From: Kwoniella bestiolae CBS 10118
Lineage: Eukaryota > Basidiomycota > Tremellomycetes > Tremellales > Cryptococcaceae
Assembly (NCBI RefSeq): GCF_000512585.2
Contig: NC_089241.1
Coordinates: 1,984,001-2,048,000, forward strand
Length of the DNA stretch: 64,000 nucleotides
Reading direction: 5' to 3'
The position numbers and the translations under genes were made by a program. Positions 50,864-60,948 of the stretch are shown one piece after another (the stretch's first letter is position 1; the number at the start of each line of letters is the position of its first letter). Below the pieces are notes generated by a model. It was not told the DNA's origin and searched no databases. It was given only the letters and a program-made list of their open reading frames with translations.

Positions 50864-52864
50864 CTAAATATCAACCCCCTTCAACAACGCCAAACGCTGT
50901 TCAATCCCCCCTCCACCCTGCTCCAAACCAGGACTCATCATCCCCGGTACACCTCTCAGCTGATCCGCAAACCCCTGATTCGTAGATGATCCCAACGGAG
51001 GAGAGATTAACGCCCGGTCGCTCCAACTGGCTTTGAGGATATCTTCAACTTCGTTCCTCGCTTTCAACTCTTTCTTCTCCACTCTTGTCTTTTTGCTTGA
51101 CTTGTTGTTGTTTCCCGTAATAGCATTCGGAGATAGAGTTGATGGTTTGCCCTTGGACGGAGAGGGAGAGGGTTTTGACAAGTTTTTCAAGGCTGTTGAG
51201 CGCTTCAAGGTCAATTTTGATGGTAATGCCGACTTATCTTTCTTGGTGTTGGGTTTACTTGATAACGGGGAAGTAGGGTTCAGTCCAGAGGGAGTATACC
51301 CCTTCTCCTTCTTCATCGGAGATTGAGTCTTGCTGGGAGAAACAACAGAGAACGAGTCGATCCCTGCCAAACCAGAAGCAGTGGAAGGTATTCTAGGCAT
51401 CTTCATCTCCGTCTTCGTCTCGTTGGGATTAGGAGAAGGTTCAGGTGTACCACCCACACTGGTCGAGGTGCATATCGTCCCGTTCTCACTATACTCGCTA
51501 ATTATAGAGGGTTCAATCTGTTTGTTCGGTATGGGGGAGGGATGGAAGAATAGGTGAGGTTGCATCGGCGGACTCAGGATGGCGAGGTTTGTGGGTGAGA
51601 CGGAACGGGGTCGGATCCATTCGGGTGCTTCTGGCATGGCCGTCGCAGGTGTAACTTGGGTGGTATTGCGAGATTGTCGTTTGATATTGGGCGATTTGTT
51701 CCTTTCTAATTTATTGTTCTTCCTCGGCGTGACGTCGGGTTGGGAGGTTTGAGAATGTAATTTATCTTTCAACTGTCTTATCTCATCGCCTCTTCCAGGT
51801 GATACCACCTCATCCTCAATAGATACTTCTTGATAATCTCGTTCTCCCAACATAGGTAACGTAGTATAAGTGATAGATTCAGAAACTTTATTGGATTTCA
51901 CCAATTTCATCGTCTTCGTCTGTTTCTCATCCACCTCACCTTCCTCAAGATCGCTCAAGCTATTAAACCCATTTTGCAGTGTTAGGTCCTTCCCTCGTGC
52001 AGATCTAAAATTCGTCCATGATTCCCTCCATCCCCAACCTTTCTCACTGGCAGAGATGAACTGTCCAGATTTGATCAGACCTCCTGGACCCCGTTCGTAT
52101 GTCCCTGTCGCACCTGTTGATATAGGCGCTCTAGACCCCTCGAGCCGAACGGTATTATGTTCCTCATCCACAACCAACTGCGGCGCATCATCCATCCTTG
52201 AATCCCATACCTCATCTTCCTCATCCGACGGAATCTCTTTCCACCCGCCTCCCACACCTTTATAGGGATTGGGATCAACGGACGAATTGGCAAAAGGGTC
52301 GTTTCCATTTTTCATCAACTTCTCGAAATCCTTTCCAGCCATTGAAGACCTACTTCTCCTCTTTTTGCGCTTACGGTATTTCTGGTAGGCGAATCCTGCT
52401 AGGGTTATTAGGATTAACAGAAAGACGGGGACGAGGTATCGGATAGAGGAGGGTTGTTTAGGTGGATCGGAGGGGAGGAGTCGGTTCTCCGTTGTATGTG
52501 TTGGTGTGGGGGAGGAGGCGGTACTGCTTGGAGAGGATGTGGTGGATGAAATTGCAGATGATGATGTGTTGGTGGTTGATGTACTAGTGCTTGATGTTTT
52601 TGTTGCTGAGGTAGATGTCGAGGTAGTTGATGAAGAGGTGATTGAGGAAGTCGAGTCGGTTTCTATGTTATCATCTGTGTTACTGCCATCATCTACGCCC
52701 TGATCGTCATTATCGCCTGATTTCGGTGACGCTGGTGTGGCCCCTCCATGCGGACCCAGAAGCAGCGGTGATCCCTGACTACCAACATTCCCTCTAGGTA
52801 AAACTCTCGCATCTGCACCAATTCTACTTCCGATCACCAGCAATGCCCCTCCTAAGAAAGACAT
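50864..52864 (-). CDS. Uncharacterised single-pass membrane protein with Ser/Thr-rich ectodomain
   Basis: An intronless 666-residue frame. The N-terminus (SFLGGALLVIGSRIGADA) may act as a signal sequence. Next comes a Ser/Thr-rich stretch of about 90 residues, likely O-glycosylated. One clear membrane segment (YLVPVFLLILITLAGFAY) is followed by a basic stop-transfer patch (KYRKRKKRR). The cytosolic part (about 480 residues) is charged and Ser/Pro-rich, with a poly-basic KLTLKRSTALKNL region and an ILKASWSDRALISPP motif near the end. This layout resembles fungal wall-stress sensors and Skg6/Axl2-like proteins, but I see no WSC or Mid2 domain, so a sensor role is inference. It lies 77 bp downstream of the next gene's stop on the same strand. 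Confidence 0.8.
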   Translation of the reverse strand: MSFLGGALLVIGSRIGADARVLPRGNVGSQGSPLLLGPHGGATPASPKSGDNDDQGVDDGSNTDDNIETDSTSSITSSSTTSTSTSATKTSSTSTSTTNTSSSAISSTTSSPSSTASSPTPTHTTENRLLPSDPPKQPSSIRYLVPVFLLILITLAGFAYQKYRKRKKRRSRSSMAGKDFEKLMKNGNDPFANSSVDPNPYKGVGGGWKEIPSDEEDEVWDSRMDDAPQLVVDEEHNTVRLEGSRAPISTGATGTYERGPGGLIKSGQFISASEKGWGWRESWTNFRSARGKDLTLQNGFNSLSDLEEGEVDEKQTKTMKLVKSNKVSESITYTTLPMLGERDYQEVSIEDEVVSPGRGDEIRQLKDKLHSQTSQPDVTPRKNNKLERNKSPNIKRQSRNTTQVTPATAMPEAPEWIRPRSVSPTNLAILSPPMQPHLFFHPSPIPNKQIEPSIISEYSENGTICTSTSVGGTPEPSPNPNETKTEMKMPRIPSTASGLAGIDSFSVVSPSKTQSPMKKEKGYTPSGLNPTSPLSSKPNTKKDKSALPSKLTLKRSTALKNLSKPSPSPSKGKPSTLSPNAITGNNNKSSKKTRVEKKELKARNEVEDILKASWSDRALISPPLGSSTNQGFADQLRGVPGMMSPGLEQGGGGIEQRLALLKGVDI

Positions 52865-52941
52865 CTTCTGAACCCTACGATAATCTTATCTATCCGCTAT
52901 CCTCTTTCTTTTGGTTGTCTAGATACAGACGGAACGGTCCA

Positions 52942-53851
52942 CTAGATAGGTATCAAGCTCAACTTCCTAGCTCTCGGATCAATATCCAGATCTATACCTG
53001 CCAGACCCACGCAGATCCTTGTAGTTTCCTGATCGGGATTAGGGTGTTGGACACCAATAGTAGGACTAGCAATCAAGGTCGATCGTCTGATTAGGCGAGA
53101 TGAGGGAGAATGTCTGGGTAGACAGTGGGGTGAAAGGGGATGATGCCGCCAGAAAGTCGTGGGGCGTACTACGGCGTCGAGAAATCAGTCGTACACACAA
53201 CTTATACCTGGCTGGTTTGGGATACATGTAAGAGCAATAGTCGATGCAGTACAACTCACATATTATAGGCTGGGGTTCCAATAATGGTTGTCTAACCAGA
53301 TTCCTCAATCTCGAATTTGGTGGTGTCCTCACTCCGATCTCTTGGGTAGGATGAGCTTGAACTCGAGTTATGATTTGTTTCTTGGGTGTTTCTTGGAAGA
53401 TTATCTTCTTGGTAGTTGTAGGTGATGGGCTGATGACCGTTTTGGGAGTTTCTTGACACCGATGATCCTGTGTGATTCCGATATCGGCAATGCCCTGACT
53501 GTTTGGCGTTTTGGTGTAGTCTTGAGAGTGGTGGGAGCTCGCAGATTCAGATGGTAGTTGGAATTTTGGTGTGAGCGGAGTGACGGGGACGGAGGTATCG
53601 GAGTCGGATGAGTAGGATGATGATCGAGAACCTAAACTTGGTCTGGAGGGTACTGAAAATGGTTCGTAGTTGGCTTCTGGTTCTTCGGATGTAAGTTCGT
53701 GATGGTCGTTGTTGTTTGTGTCGTTATGGTCGTTATATTCGTTATATTCGTTATCGAAATCGTTTTCTAAGCTTTCAGTCCATCTTGGTTTTGATTGATC
53801 TTCTCGTCCTAATGAAAGAGAATGAGAATGAGGAATGTCATTATCAGACAT
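52942..53851 (-). CDS. Uncharacterised protein, two exons
   Basis: Exon 1 (53851-53260) and exon 2 (53168-52942) join across a 91 bp intron (GTGAGT, CTGAT branch site, GTAG) to 272 residues. I recognise no family. The N-terminus is acidic, with runs of Asn and Asp; a Ser-rich centre and Lys/Thr-rich repeats of the type QETPKT/QETPKK follow. The C-terminal half after the intron reads LRPTTFWRHHPLSPHCLP, then RRSTLIASP and CVGLAGIDLDID, ending KLSLIPI, which looks more ordered than the unspliced alternative. The unspliced frame would stop at 53066. No membrane segment is seen. It may share a short transcriptional unit with the membrane protein immediately downstream. Confidence 0.65.
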
Positions 53852-54312
53852 AGTAGTGATTTTACTATATTATCTCTGTCATTAGCAGAATTGAAATTTG
53901 AAGGGAAGTTCCGAATTATCGTCAGTCAAGGTATTAAGGGAAAGTCAGAGACATTGTATGAGGATAAGCAGATTTCGGATTTAGACATTGACGAAGGCTT
54001 GGATAAGCTTGGACTTGGACATTATTGGTCCACATTGCAATTCAAACTGATCTGCGAGATCCCTGCGGTACGGGGAATATCATATAGGTCTGGATAGACG
54101 TATGATACCGCCTGCAGCAAGCTTTCGTCTGAAACATGCAGTTTTCATGTGTCGGAGACAAATCGCTCTCACTGTAATATACAATATCCTATTACCACTA
54201 GGAACAGATGTCATCAGTCCTATACCTTGTAAAGCCATATCAGATAACGCCGAGCACTCACTATACATGATACACCGCTTGTCTCTATCCGACAAGCGGA
54301 TTCTTCTGACAC
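53852..54312. other. Intergenic region, 461 bp
   Basis: Holds the promoter of the gene starting at 53851 and the 3' end of the next gene. Nothing else is recognised. Confidence 0.4.
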
Positions 54313-55156
54313 CTACAAGCCACCCATTGGTTCAACCTGCATACCCTCCGAGCCAGAATCCATCTCCAACCAATCATCCTTTTCTGTCCATCCTCTCCCA
54401 AGCACACGTATGGGATGTACATCACCCAAATCCATCAAGCCGCCTCCGATGGGTAGTATATCACCTGATCGACCTGGTATAAGAAGTACTGAAGGAGTTG
54501 AGGAGGTGTACTTCCATTCTGTCGAGTTGAGATGGTGGTTTATCAATTTACGAAATTCGTTGAGAGGTAAACCTGGACCTATCCATTAGCATTGGCATAA
54601 GCATAATTCTCTTTTTCACCCTCCTCATCATCGGTGCTGACTGAGAGAGTGAAGACTACTAACCCCTCTTCTGCTTCTTACTTATCGGTAAACCCCATCG
54701 TATGGCTTTGCTTTCCTCCTCCCCAATCTCCAACACACCTGCCAACTCGTCCAACCGCTGAGCGAATCCCTCAGGATCAGCCTCAGGATCATACTGCGCC
54801 GAAGAACTTTCAGAAGCTTCATAACTCCCTTCTTCTTCCTCTTCCCCCTCCCCTTCCGCCTCTTCGTCCTGTTCTTCATGTTGAGCGTATTCATATGATG
54901 TAGAAGTAGATATATCAGGTGGTGAGGCTCCTCCTGCTCCTGCTCTCCATGTGTTTGGCTGTTCGAAGGAATCTTCCATCTCTGGTAGATGCTCGGGTAC
55001 GACTGAGGATTGGAAACCCAGACCCACCGCTGTGTTGGGAGCGGAAGTGGAAGTGGGATTGATGGGTTGAGGGGGTGTTTGATATAATGCTCTTGGGCGA
55101 TGTGAGGGTCCGGGAAGGGAGAAGAGGGAGTCACCTTCTTCCATTGAGTCGTCCAT
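54313..55156 (-). CDS. Uncharacterised acidic protein, two exons
   Basis: Exon 1 (55156-54664) and exon 2 (54572-54313) join across a 91 bp intron (GTTAGT donor, CCAG acceptor) to exactly 251 codons including the stop. The N-terminus has MDDSMEEGDSLFSLPG, then a Pro/Ser linker and a strong Glu-rich run. A conserved-looking block spans the junction: PEGFAQRLDELAGVLEIGEEE, RWGLPISKKQKRG, then LPLNEFRKLINHHL. The rest includes PSVLLIPGRSGDILPIGGG and GRGWTEKDDWLEM. I recognise no family. Read without splicing, exon 1 would stop two codons later, so the second exon is easily missed. Confidence 0.65.
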
Positions 55157-55510
55157 TATAGCTGGTCTGTCTGTCTGTCTGTTTATGTTGGTGCTGATCT
55201 GCTCTTGATAGCTATGACAGTGGAATATTTGAGGACGTGAATGAACATGCAAACATGCATACCAAACCAAACAAATCGACCACTTGTGAATTACCCTTTC
55301 AGGTAAATTGAAGTTGACACTCTGTGGGACTCCGCAAATGTAGCCGACTCCGGTGATCACCGCTTAGCTTGCTCATCCGCACTCGCATCGCGTTATCGAT
55401 GAGGTCGTTGTAGACCATCATCTGCTTAGTCGGCCGGTCATCCTCAACTCAACAATTCATCATTTCTACCGTACTTTCGTATATACTTCGCATAGTCCCT
55501 ATGACCCACC
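55157..55510. promoter_or_regulatory. Divergent promoter before ATG11
   Basis: The 354 bp between opposite start codons ends in an out-of-frame ATG at 55501. A short GTCTGTCTGTCTGT run near 55168-55181 lies in the minus-strand leader. Confidence 0.4.
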
Positions 55511-55575
55511 ATGGACATCCAACAAGCATCAGACGGAGGTCTCTTCCTCCTCGAAAGGCAACTAGAAGAATATGA
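55501..55575 (+). promoter_or_regulatory. Upstream ORF overlapping the ATG11 start
   Basis: ATG at 55501 opens a 24-residue frame ending at 55573-55575, out of frame with ATG11 (ATG at 55511). The ATG11 start has the stronger context (CACCATGG), while the uORF context is CCCTATGA, so leaky scanning is expected. Confidence 0.45.
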
Positions 55576-58500
55576 CAGGTAAGTCCACTTCGATGTATAC
55601 CCACTCAATTGCCACTCACTCCCGGACTATGCTAACCTTCCTTCGATTCCTCAGTCTTGATAACCTACTAGAAGATGTCGGTCAATTGACGGGAGTCACT
55701 TCGAATAATGTACTACTGTTTATGGAAGATGGACGAGAGCTCAAGACGGAGATATTGGAAGAAGCTTGGAATACTGCTGGTCCAAGTTCACCTTCTGCGG
55801 TAAGCTGGTTTACAACTATTCAACCGAGGATCAGCAGCTGACGGATGTTTGTACGGGTAGGCTCAAAGGCTGAAATTGTATCTGTTCAACAGAGAGACTT
55901 TCTGGTCAGACGCCGAGCAATGGGCAGTACAGTTCCAGGAAGATGTTATATTACCGCCTCCATTGGATCGTACGTCCACCTCCTTCCTTTCTACCTTCAC
56001 TGCCCACACATCGTTATTCTCGAACTGCTGATGGTGATCATAAGGTGCTAACATTCAGCATTATAATAGCCAACCAAGCAGGCTCTCTAGCCCACATCCA
56101 ACATCCCTTCCTCGTCGCACACGACCACCTATCCCACCTCCAATCACTATACCAAGCTCAATCCCGCGCGCTCGAAATAGCTTATTCAAACCTATCTCAT
56201 CATCTTCAACCGCTGATTAACGAATTTGAGAAATTCTCCATCAGGGCAGAAAAGGAACTGCAGAATGAGGAAAGTCTAATAAAGGGAGCTAAGGTCGATA
56301 TGGCTCTACTACCTAAACTGTCGATCAATCCTGCTTTGCTAAGAAAGAAGAAAGAAGCGGAGGGGGATGAAAGGATCAAGACGATAGGGGATTTTGTGAA
56401 TAAGAGGAAGATGGAACAGGTCCGAGACAGTTGTAGGACTGCACATGGTGAGTTATCCTGATCATCGTCATTATGCAAAGTTGAAAGGCTAATAATCGAG
56501 ATTCGATAGAGGAACATGTTGACAGGTATAATACACTTGCTGGTCAGCTGGACGAGCTTGCCCTACAGTCTGATGCGGAAATGAGAGCGTTTATGGAGCA
56601 ATCTGAAGCTGTTGGAAGGGAGTTTACGGAAGGTTTAGCTAGATTGGAAGTTGCCATTAGTCAGCTGAGTGAGCTGTTAGGCAGCGGAGCAGAAGATGTG
56701 GCTCAAGGTGAGTTGGTCTCCAGAGTATCTTGTATTCCAGTCAGCTGACGCGTATCCTTAGATCTAGTAGAGCTGGACCAAGCAATGAGGGATGACCTCA
56801 TAGCGTTGACAGGTGTCAAGGTAAGCTAATTAAAACAGTGAAACTCCAAAATAGCAGCTAACGTATCCGTATAGAATGAATTCACCCTGGAAATCCACCT
56901 TCACCTACGTCAGGTAGCTCAGTTTCAATCTCGCATAACGCAGATCATTGGTCCTTTAGCCGCATTAGACGCAGATCTACGAGATAAGGTCGCCTTTCCC
57001 CATCTACACCGATTACGCCAATTACCCTTTGCCTATGCAAGCGTAGTAGCTGAAGTGGTCAGGCGTAAAGAGTATTCCAGGTTATTGCTAGAATGGACTC
57101 TGCGACTATCAGAAGCTCTGTCGAGATTTACATCTACCGAGAAGACTAGAAGAGAACAAGTGCAAGTTGAAATGATCAGTCAGCTGCCCTTTGGTATTGT
57201 CGGATTGGAGGAGAACGGTCCGAGAGTAGACATATCGGTTATCACTGGGGCTGATGGGCTCAGTGGGCTGAAATTTGGCCAGGAAGAAATAGAGAGTAAG
57301 CTGAATCATTATCGATGATAATGAAAGCTGACTTGTGAATGATATACTCAGAACTCGTTCTTTGGGTCGAAAGCTTGAAAGTGGACGAAGAAATTCTGTC
57401 TGCTCTGGAAGAAGGCGACGAGAATTACCTGTCAACCCTTCAAGCCAGTATAGAAAGCTTGAATGGGAAGGTTGATTTTGCTAGTGATGAGCTAGACAGG
57501 ATCATTGAAAGATCGGGTGGGTAATCCCGGTATATCACACGTCACTTTGGCTGATATCTACTTCAGTCTTGAGCAGTCGGGATAAACCTCGTTCAGCTAG
57601 CAATTCACGGATGACCCTAAATCTATCCACTCAGCTTCGAACCGCCAATCAAGAGAAAGTAGAACAAGAGAAACGATTTCACGAAATGGAGGAAGCGCAT
57701 CAAGCTCGTCTGAGGGAGCTAGAAGACCAGTACCAACAGCGTTTAGCAGTATCTCAAACCCGACAAGCGGAGCTTCAAGATGAGCTGGTACGATTACGAA
57801 CGGATCTCAGCGAAGAGATGCTCGCTAGACAGGCGTTATCTGCCGAATTAGAGGAGAGATCTCGAGAACAGGAAGAGAAATATAGGGAACAGGAAGATCA
57901 ATCAGAATTTATAAAAGGGTTACACGCCGAGCTTACTCAGGAGAAAGACCGAGCTACCGATCTCGGTGTGCGTCTACAGGAAGCATTGCTCGACGTGGAT
58001 GGTCTGAAGAGCGCCGAACAGACGTTGATCACTCAGTTGCAAGAGCTACAGGAAGAACGTACAACGCATTTACAGAATATGGGTGAAGCTCAACTTACCA
58101 CTCAAGGTCTGGAATCTCAACTTGCTGGTCTCCGAGCGGAACTCGACGCTACCTCACAGCAATTAGCTGAAGCCCAGTCGGATCGAGATCTGGCGTTGAA
58201 GAATCAATCTGCGGAAGCAGAACGGATGATGAGGGATCATATTGCCGAGACCGATGGCGATAGGGCGGTATTGGAACATCAAAATCTCACTTTGACCAAA
58301 CAGCTGGAAGATAAGAAAGTCGAAGTTGAGGAAAAGGTCAACGCGGTCAAAAACTCAGCTATAAGACAGGTAGATGGCTTGAAAGCTGAATTAAGCTTTA
58401 CGAAAGCGCAACTTCGAGAGGTACAGCGTAAAGAAACTGTTTTGATCGATGAGTTGGCGATGGCAAAGGACAGTGCGATGGCAATATCCCAAGAGAAATT

Positions 58501-60566
58501 GTACCAATCGGACGTATCGAAAGATTCCATCGCCCTGGTAACGAAGTATCACGAGGCTTGCTCGAGGCTATTGAATGCCATCAACAATTCGACGACTATC
58601 TCGGGATCTATCGGTGGAACGCAATCTCAAGTCATAGTAAACAATAATAGTATAATTAAGTCACAGCCGTTATCCAACTCAATCACTCCCAACGGCAACA
58701 ACAGTAACAAAGATGAACTTCGGGAATCTGTCATGATTAGATCGCTCGAAACTGCCCAGAACTTGGATTTGGTAGTCTTTTCAGAAGCTGTTACGAAGAC
58801 TATTGGGTTGGTGAAGAAATGGAGTAAAAGCTGTAGACAGTTTAGGGATCTGGCGAAGAACAAGATTAGTTTTACGAATTTCGCGAAAGGTGATCTGGTG
58901 AGTTGGCTGTTCTTTTATCATGAATTGGACCGGAATCTCAGCTGATGATGTTCCACAGGCCTTGTTCTTGCCTACTAGAAATGCTGCTGCTAGATCTTGG
59001 GCTGCTTTCAATAGTGAGTCAACACGTCGTCTATGCATGTAATCGTTACTGATTGATACCGTGTGCAGTCTCCGCGCCCCACAATTTCCTCAAAGTCACC
59101 GATGCGATGCAAGAGCAAATCAAGACACGTGAATGGATTATTGCTCGGATCGTCAAAACTGATGAGGCGATTGCGAGTGGAGGTGATGTGAGTAGAATCA
59201 TGATCCAGTTCTAGGCAAAGCTGATAGGTATACTTTGAAGGCACCCGAGACCAACCCATTTGGTCTAGCTGACGGATTACGATATTACACTCACCATGTG
59301 GAAGAGTACAACCCCCACGCGATCCGACCTTCCAGACGATCAACTTCCGCATCTTTACATCCCAATACGGAGAAAGATACGTCCATCTCTCAAATGCTAT
59401 CTTCGACTCATCGTACGCCTGGTGTGACTGAGCCTATCTCATCAGTCGATATGATCTCGCCCACTAAGACGCCTAGATCTAGACCTAGAGCGGGGAGCGG
59501 GTACTTCCCTCCTATGACGGTAGTTTCGGAGAAGGTGAAAGAGAGTGAGGAAGTGTCTGATTCGCCTGAGCCGGACGACGAGACCTCGCTTGAGACAAAG
59601 CATGATCAGAACAATTCTATTGCCGAGAATAATCCGGTGATAGTTGAATCCCCAGATCAACAGGGTAAAGAGCAAGAAGTCGCCGATAGCACAAATACCA
59701 AAAGTGAAATTGGAATCTCGACCTCAACCTCAACGCCCTTACCTCCCGTCCTCACATCTTCACCAACCGTACCTCTCCCTTCCTCACAGCCGATTCCGCC
59801 CCGCAAGACACATAGCAGATTACCAAGCAGAGGTACTACCCCCGTATCTCCACCACTCGGATCTACTCGAGAGAACTTGATCCCCGGATCACTAGGTAGA
59901 CCAAGTAGCGTGGCCTCGTCATCTGCTGCGTCATCTTACCCCAAGGGTCTTACTATCGGACCATCAAGTGGGAAAGGGACATTGGCCCCCGCTATGGCTA
60001 CTAATACTTCTACCGATTCGTCGTCGGTGTCGACTGGTGGAGGGGAGGATAAGATGGGTACGATAAGGAGGAAGGAAAGTAGTAGTCATCTCGGGTCGCC
60101 GGAGCAGGGTATGGTTAGACCTTCGCCTCTTGGTGGAGAGAGGAGTAGGAGGGGGAGTAGGAATCAGGGTAGGGGATCTTTGGAAGGTTTCCGAGGTGGA
60201 AGTGGAAGTGGAAGTGGAAGTGGAAGTGAAAGTGGGAGTATCAGTCCAACGAATCTAGGTGGGATCGGAGGTGGAAGTGGAGGATTCAACGCATTGGGTA
60301 CGGGTACGGGTACGGGTACGGATCCAACTGCGAATCCCTCGACTTCAGCATCAACATCGACATCCACGGCAAGTAAGTTGATAAGGGGATTTAGCATCGG
60401 GCGGAAATCATCACTCAACAAGGAGACTACCCCGCCTAGTGGAATCGATGGAGCGACGACCACCACAAAAAATACAGAGAGGAGATCATCAGGCAAAAGT
60501 GGAAGTACACCAAAACCTAGTGCGATGGATATGCTCAAGAGGTTTGAGAGTGGAAGTAATTTTTGA
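55511..60566 (+). CDS. ATG11: ATG11, selective-autophagy scaffold
   Basis: Scaffold linking cargo receptors to the Atg1 kinase (FIP200/RB1CC1 family). About 12 exons give some 1,460 residues. The N-terminus has a ubiquitin-like start (SLDNLLEDVGQLTGVTSNNVLLFMEDGREL) and LKLYLFNRETF, then a long helical Atg17-like region, for example AGSLAHIQHPFLVAHDHLSHL and VAFPHLHRLRQLPFAYASVVAEVVRRKEY. A coiled coil of about 440 residues, rich in Glu, Gln and Ala, follows. The C-terminal ATG11 domain has FLPTRNAAARSWAAFN, SAPHNFLKV, TREWIIARIVK and NPFGLADGLRYYTHHVEEY. After that comes a disordered tail of some 410 residues rich in Ser, Thr, Gly and Pro, with GGAAGT and GTACGG tandem repeats. The domain order settles the identity. 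Confidence 0.92.
60197..60321 (+). repeat. Coding hexanucleotide repeats in the ATG11 tail
   Basis: GGAAGT repeats at about 60197-60236 encode a (Gly-Ser)n run, and GTACGG repeats at about 60297-60321 encode a (Gly-Thr)n run. Both units are six bases long, so gain or loss of a unit keeps the frame. Confidence 0.85.
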
Positions 60567-60948
60567 TTGTTGGATGTGGATTGGACAATGAATATGGTTT
60601 TGACTTTTGGTTGTTTGGACTGGAGACGAACAAAAGTGAATATAACTTTGAATGTCTTGTTGATATACTATATATTGTATCATGATGTATAATTCATGAA
60701 TGTTATGATGATTCTGATAATGTTGCAGTATGAGTGCAGTACGTCGAATCTTCTCCACCACAGGATGTTTCTACAACGACGTACTGTGTCAAGAAACGAC
60801 TTGATCGTATATAATGCATGTGGTGATCTTATCAATCTATATACAACTTATAAAATAGACTATATACAACATCTCATTTATCCCACTCTCGTGAATCGTA
60901 ATTGATATTCTATTTTCTGTACAATGGAGCCGAACAGAGCAGCCAAAC
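60567..60948. other. Convergent 3' region, ATG11 / Gfd2-like
   Basis: AT-rich gap between two stop codons with no recognised feature. Confidence 0.4.
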
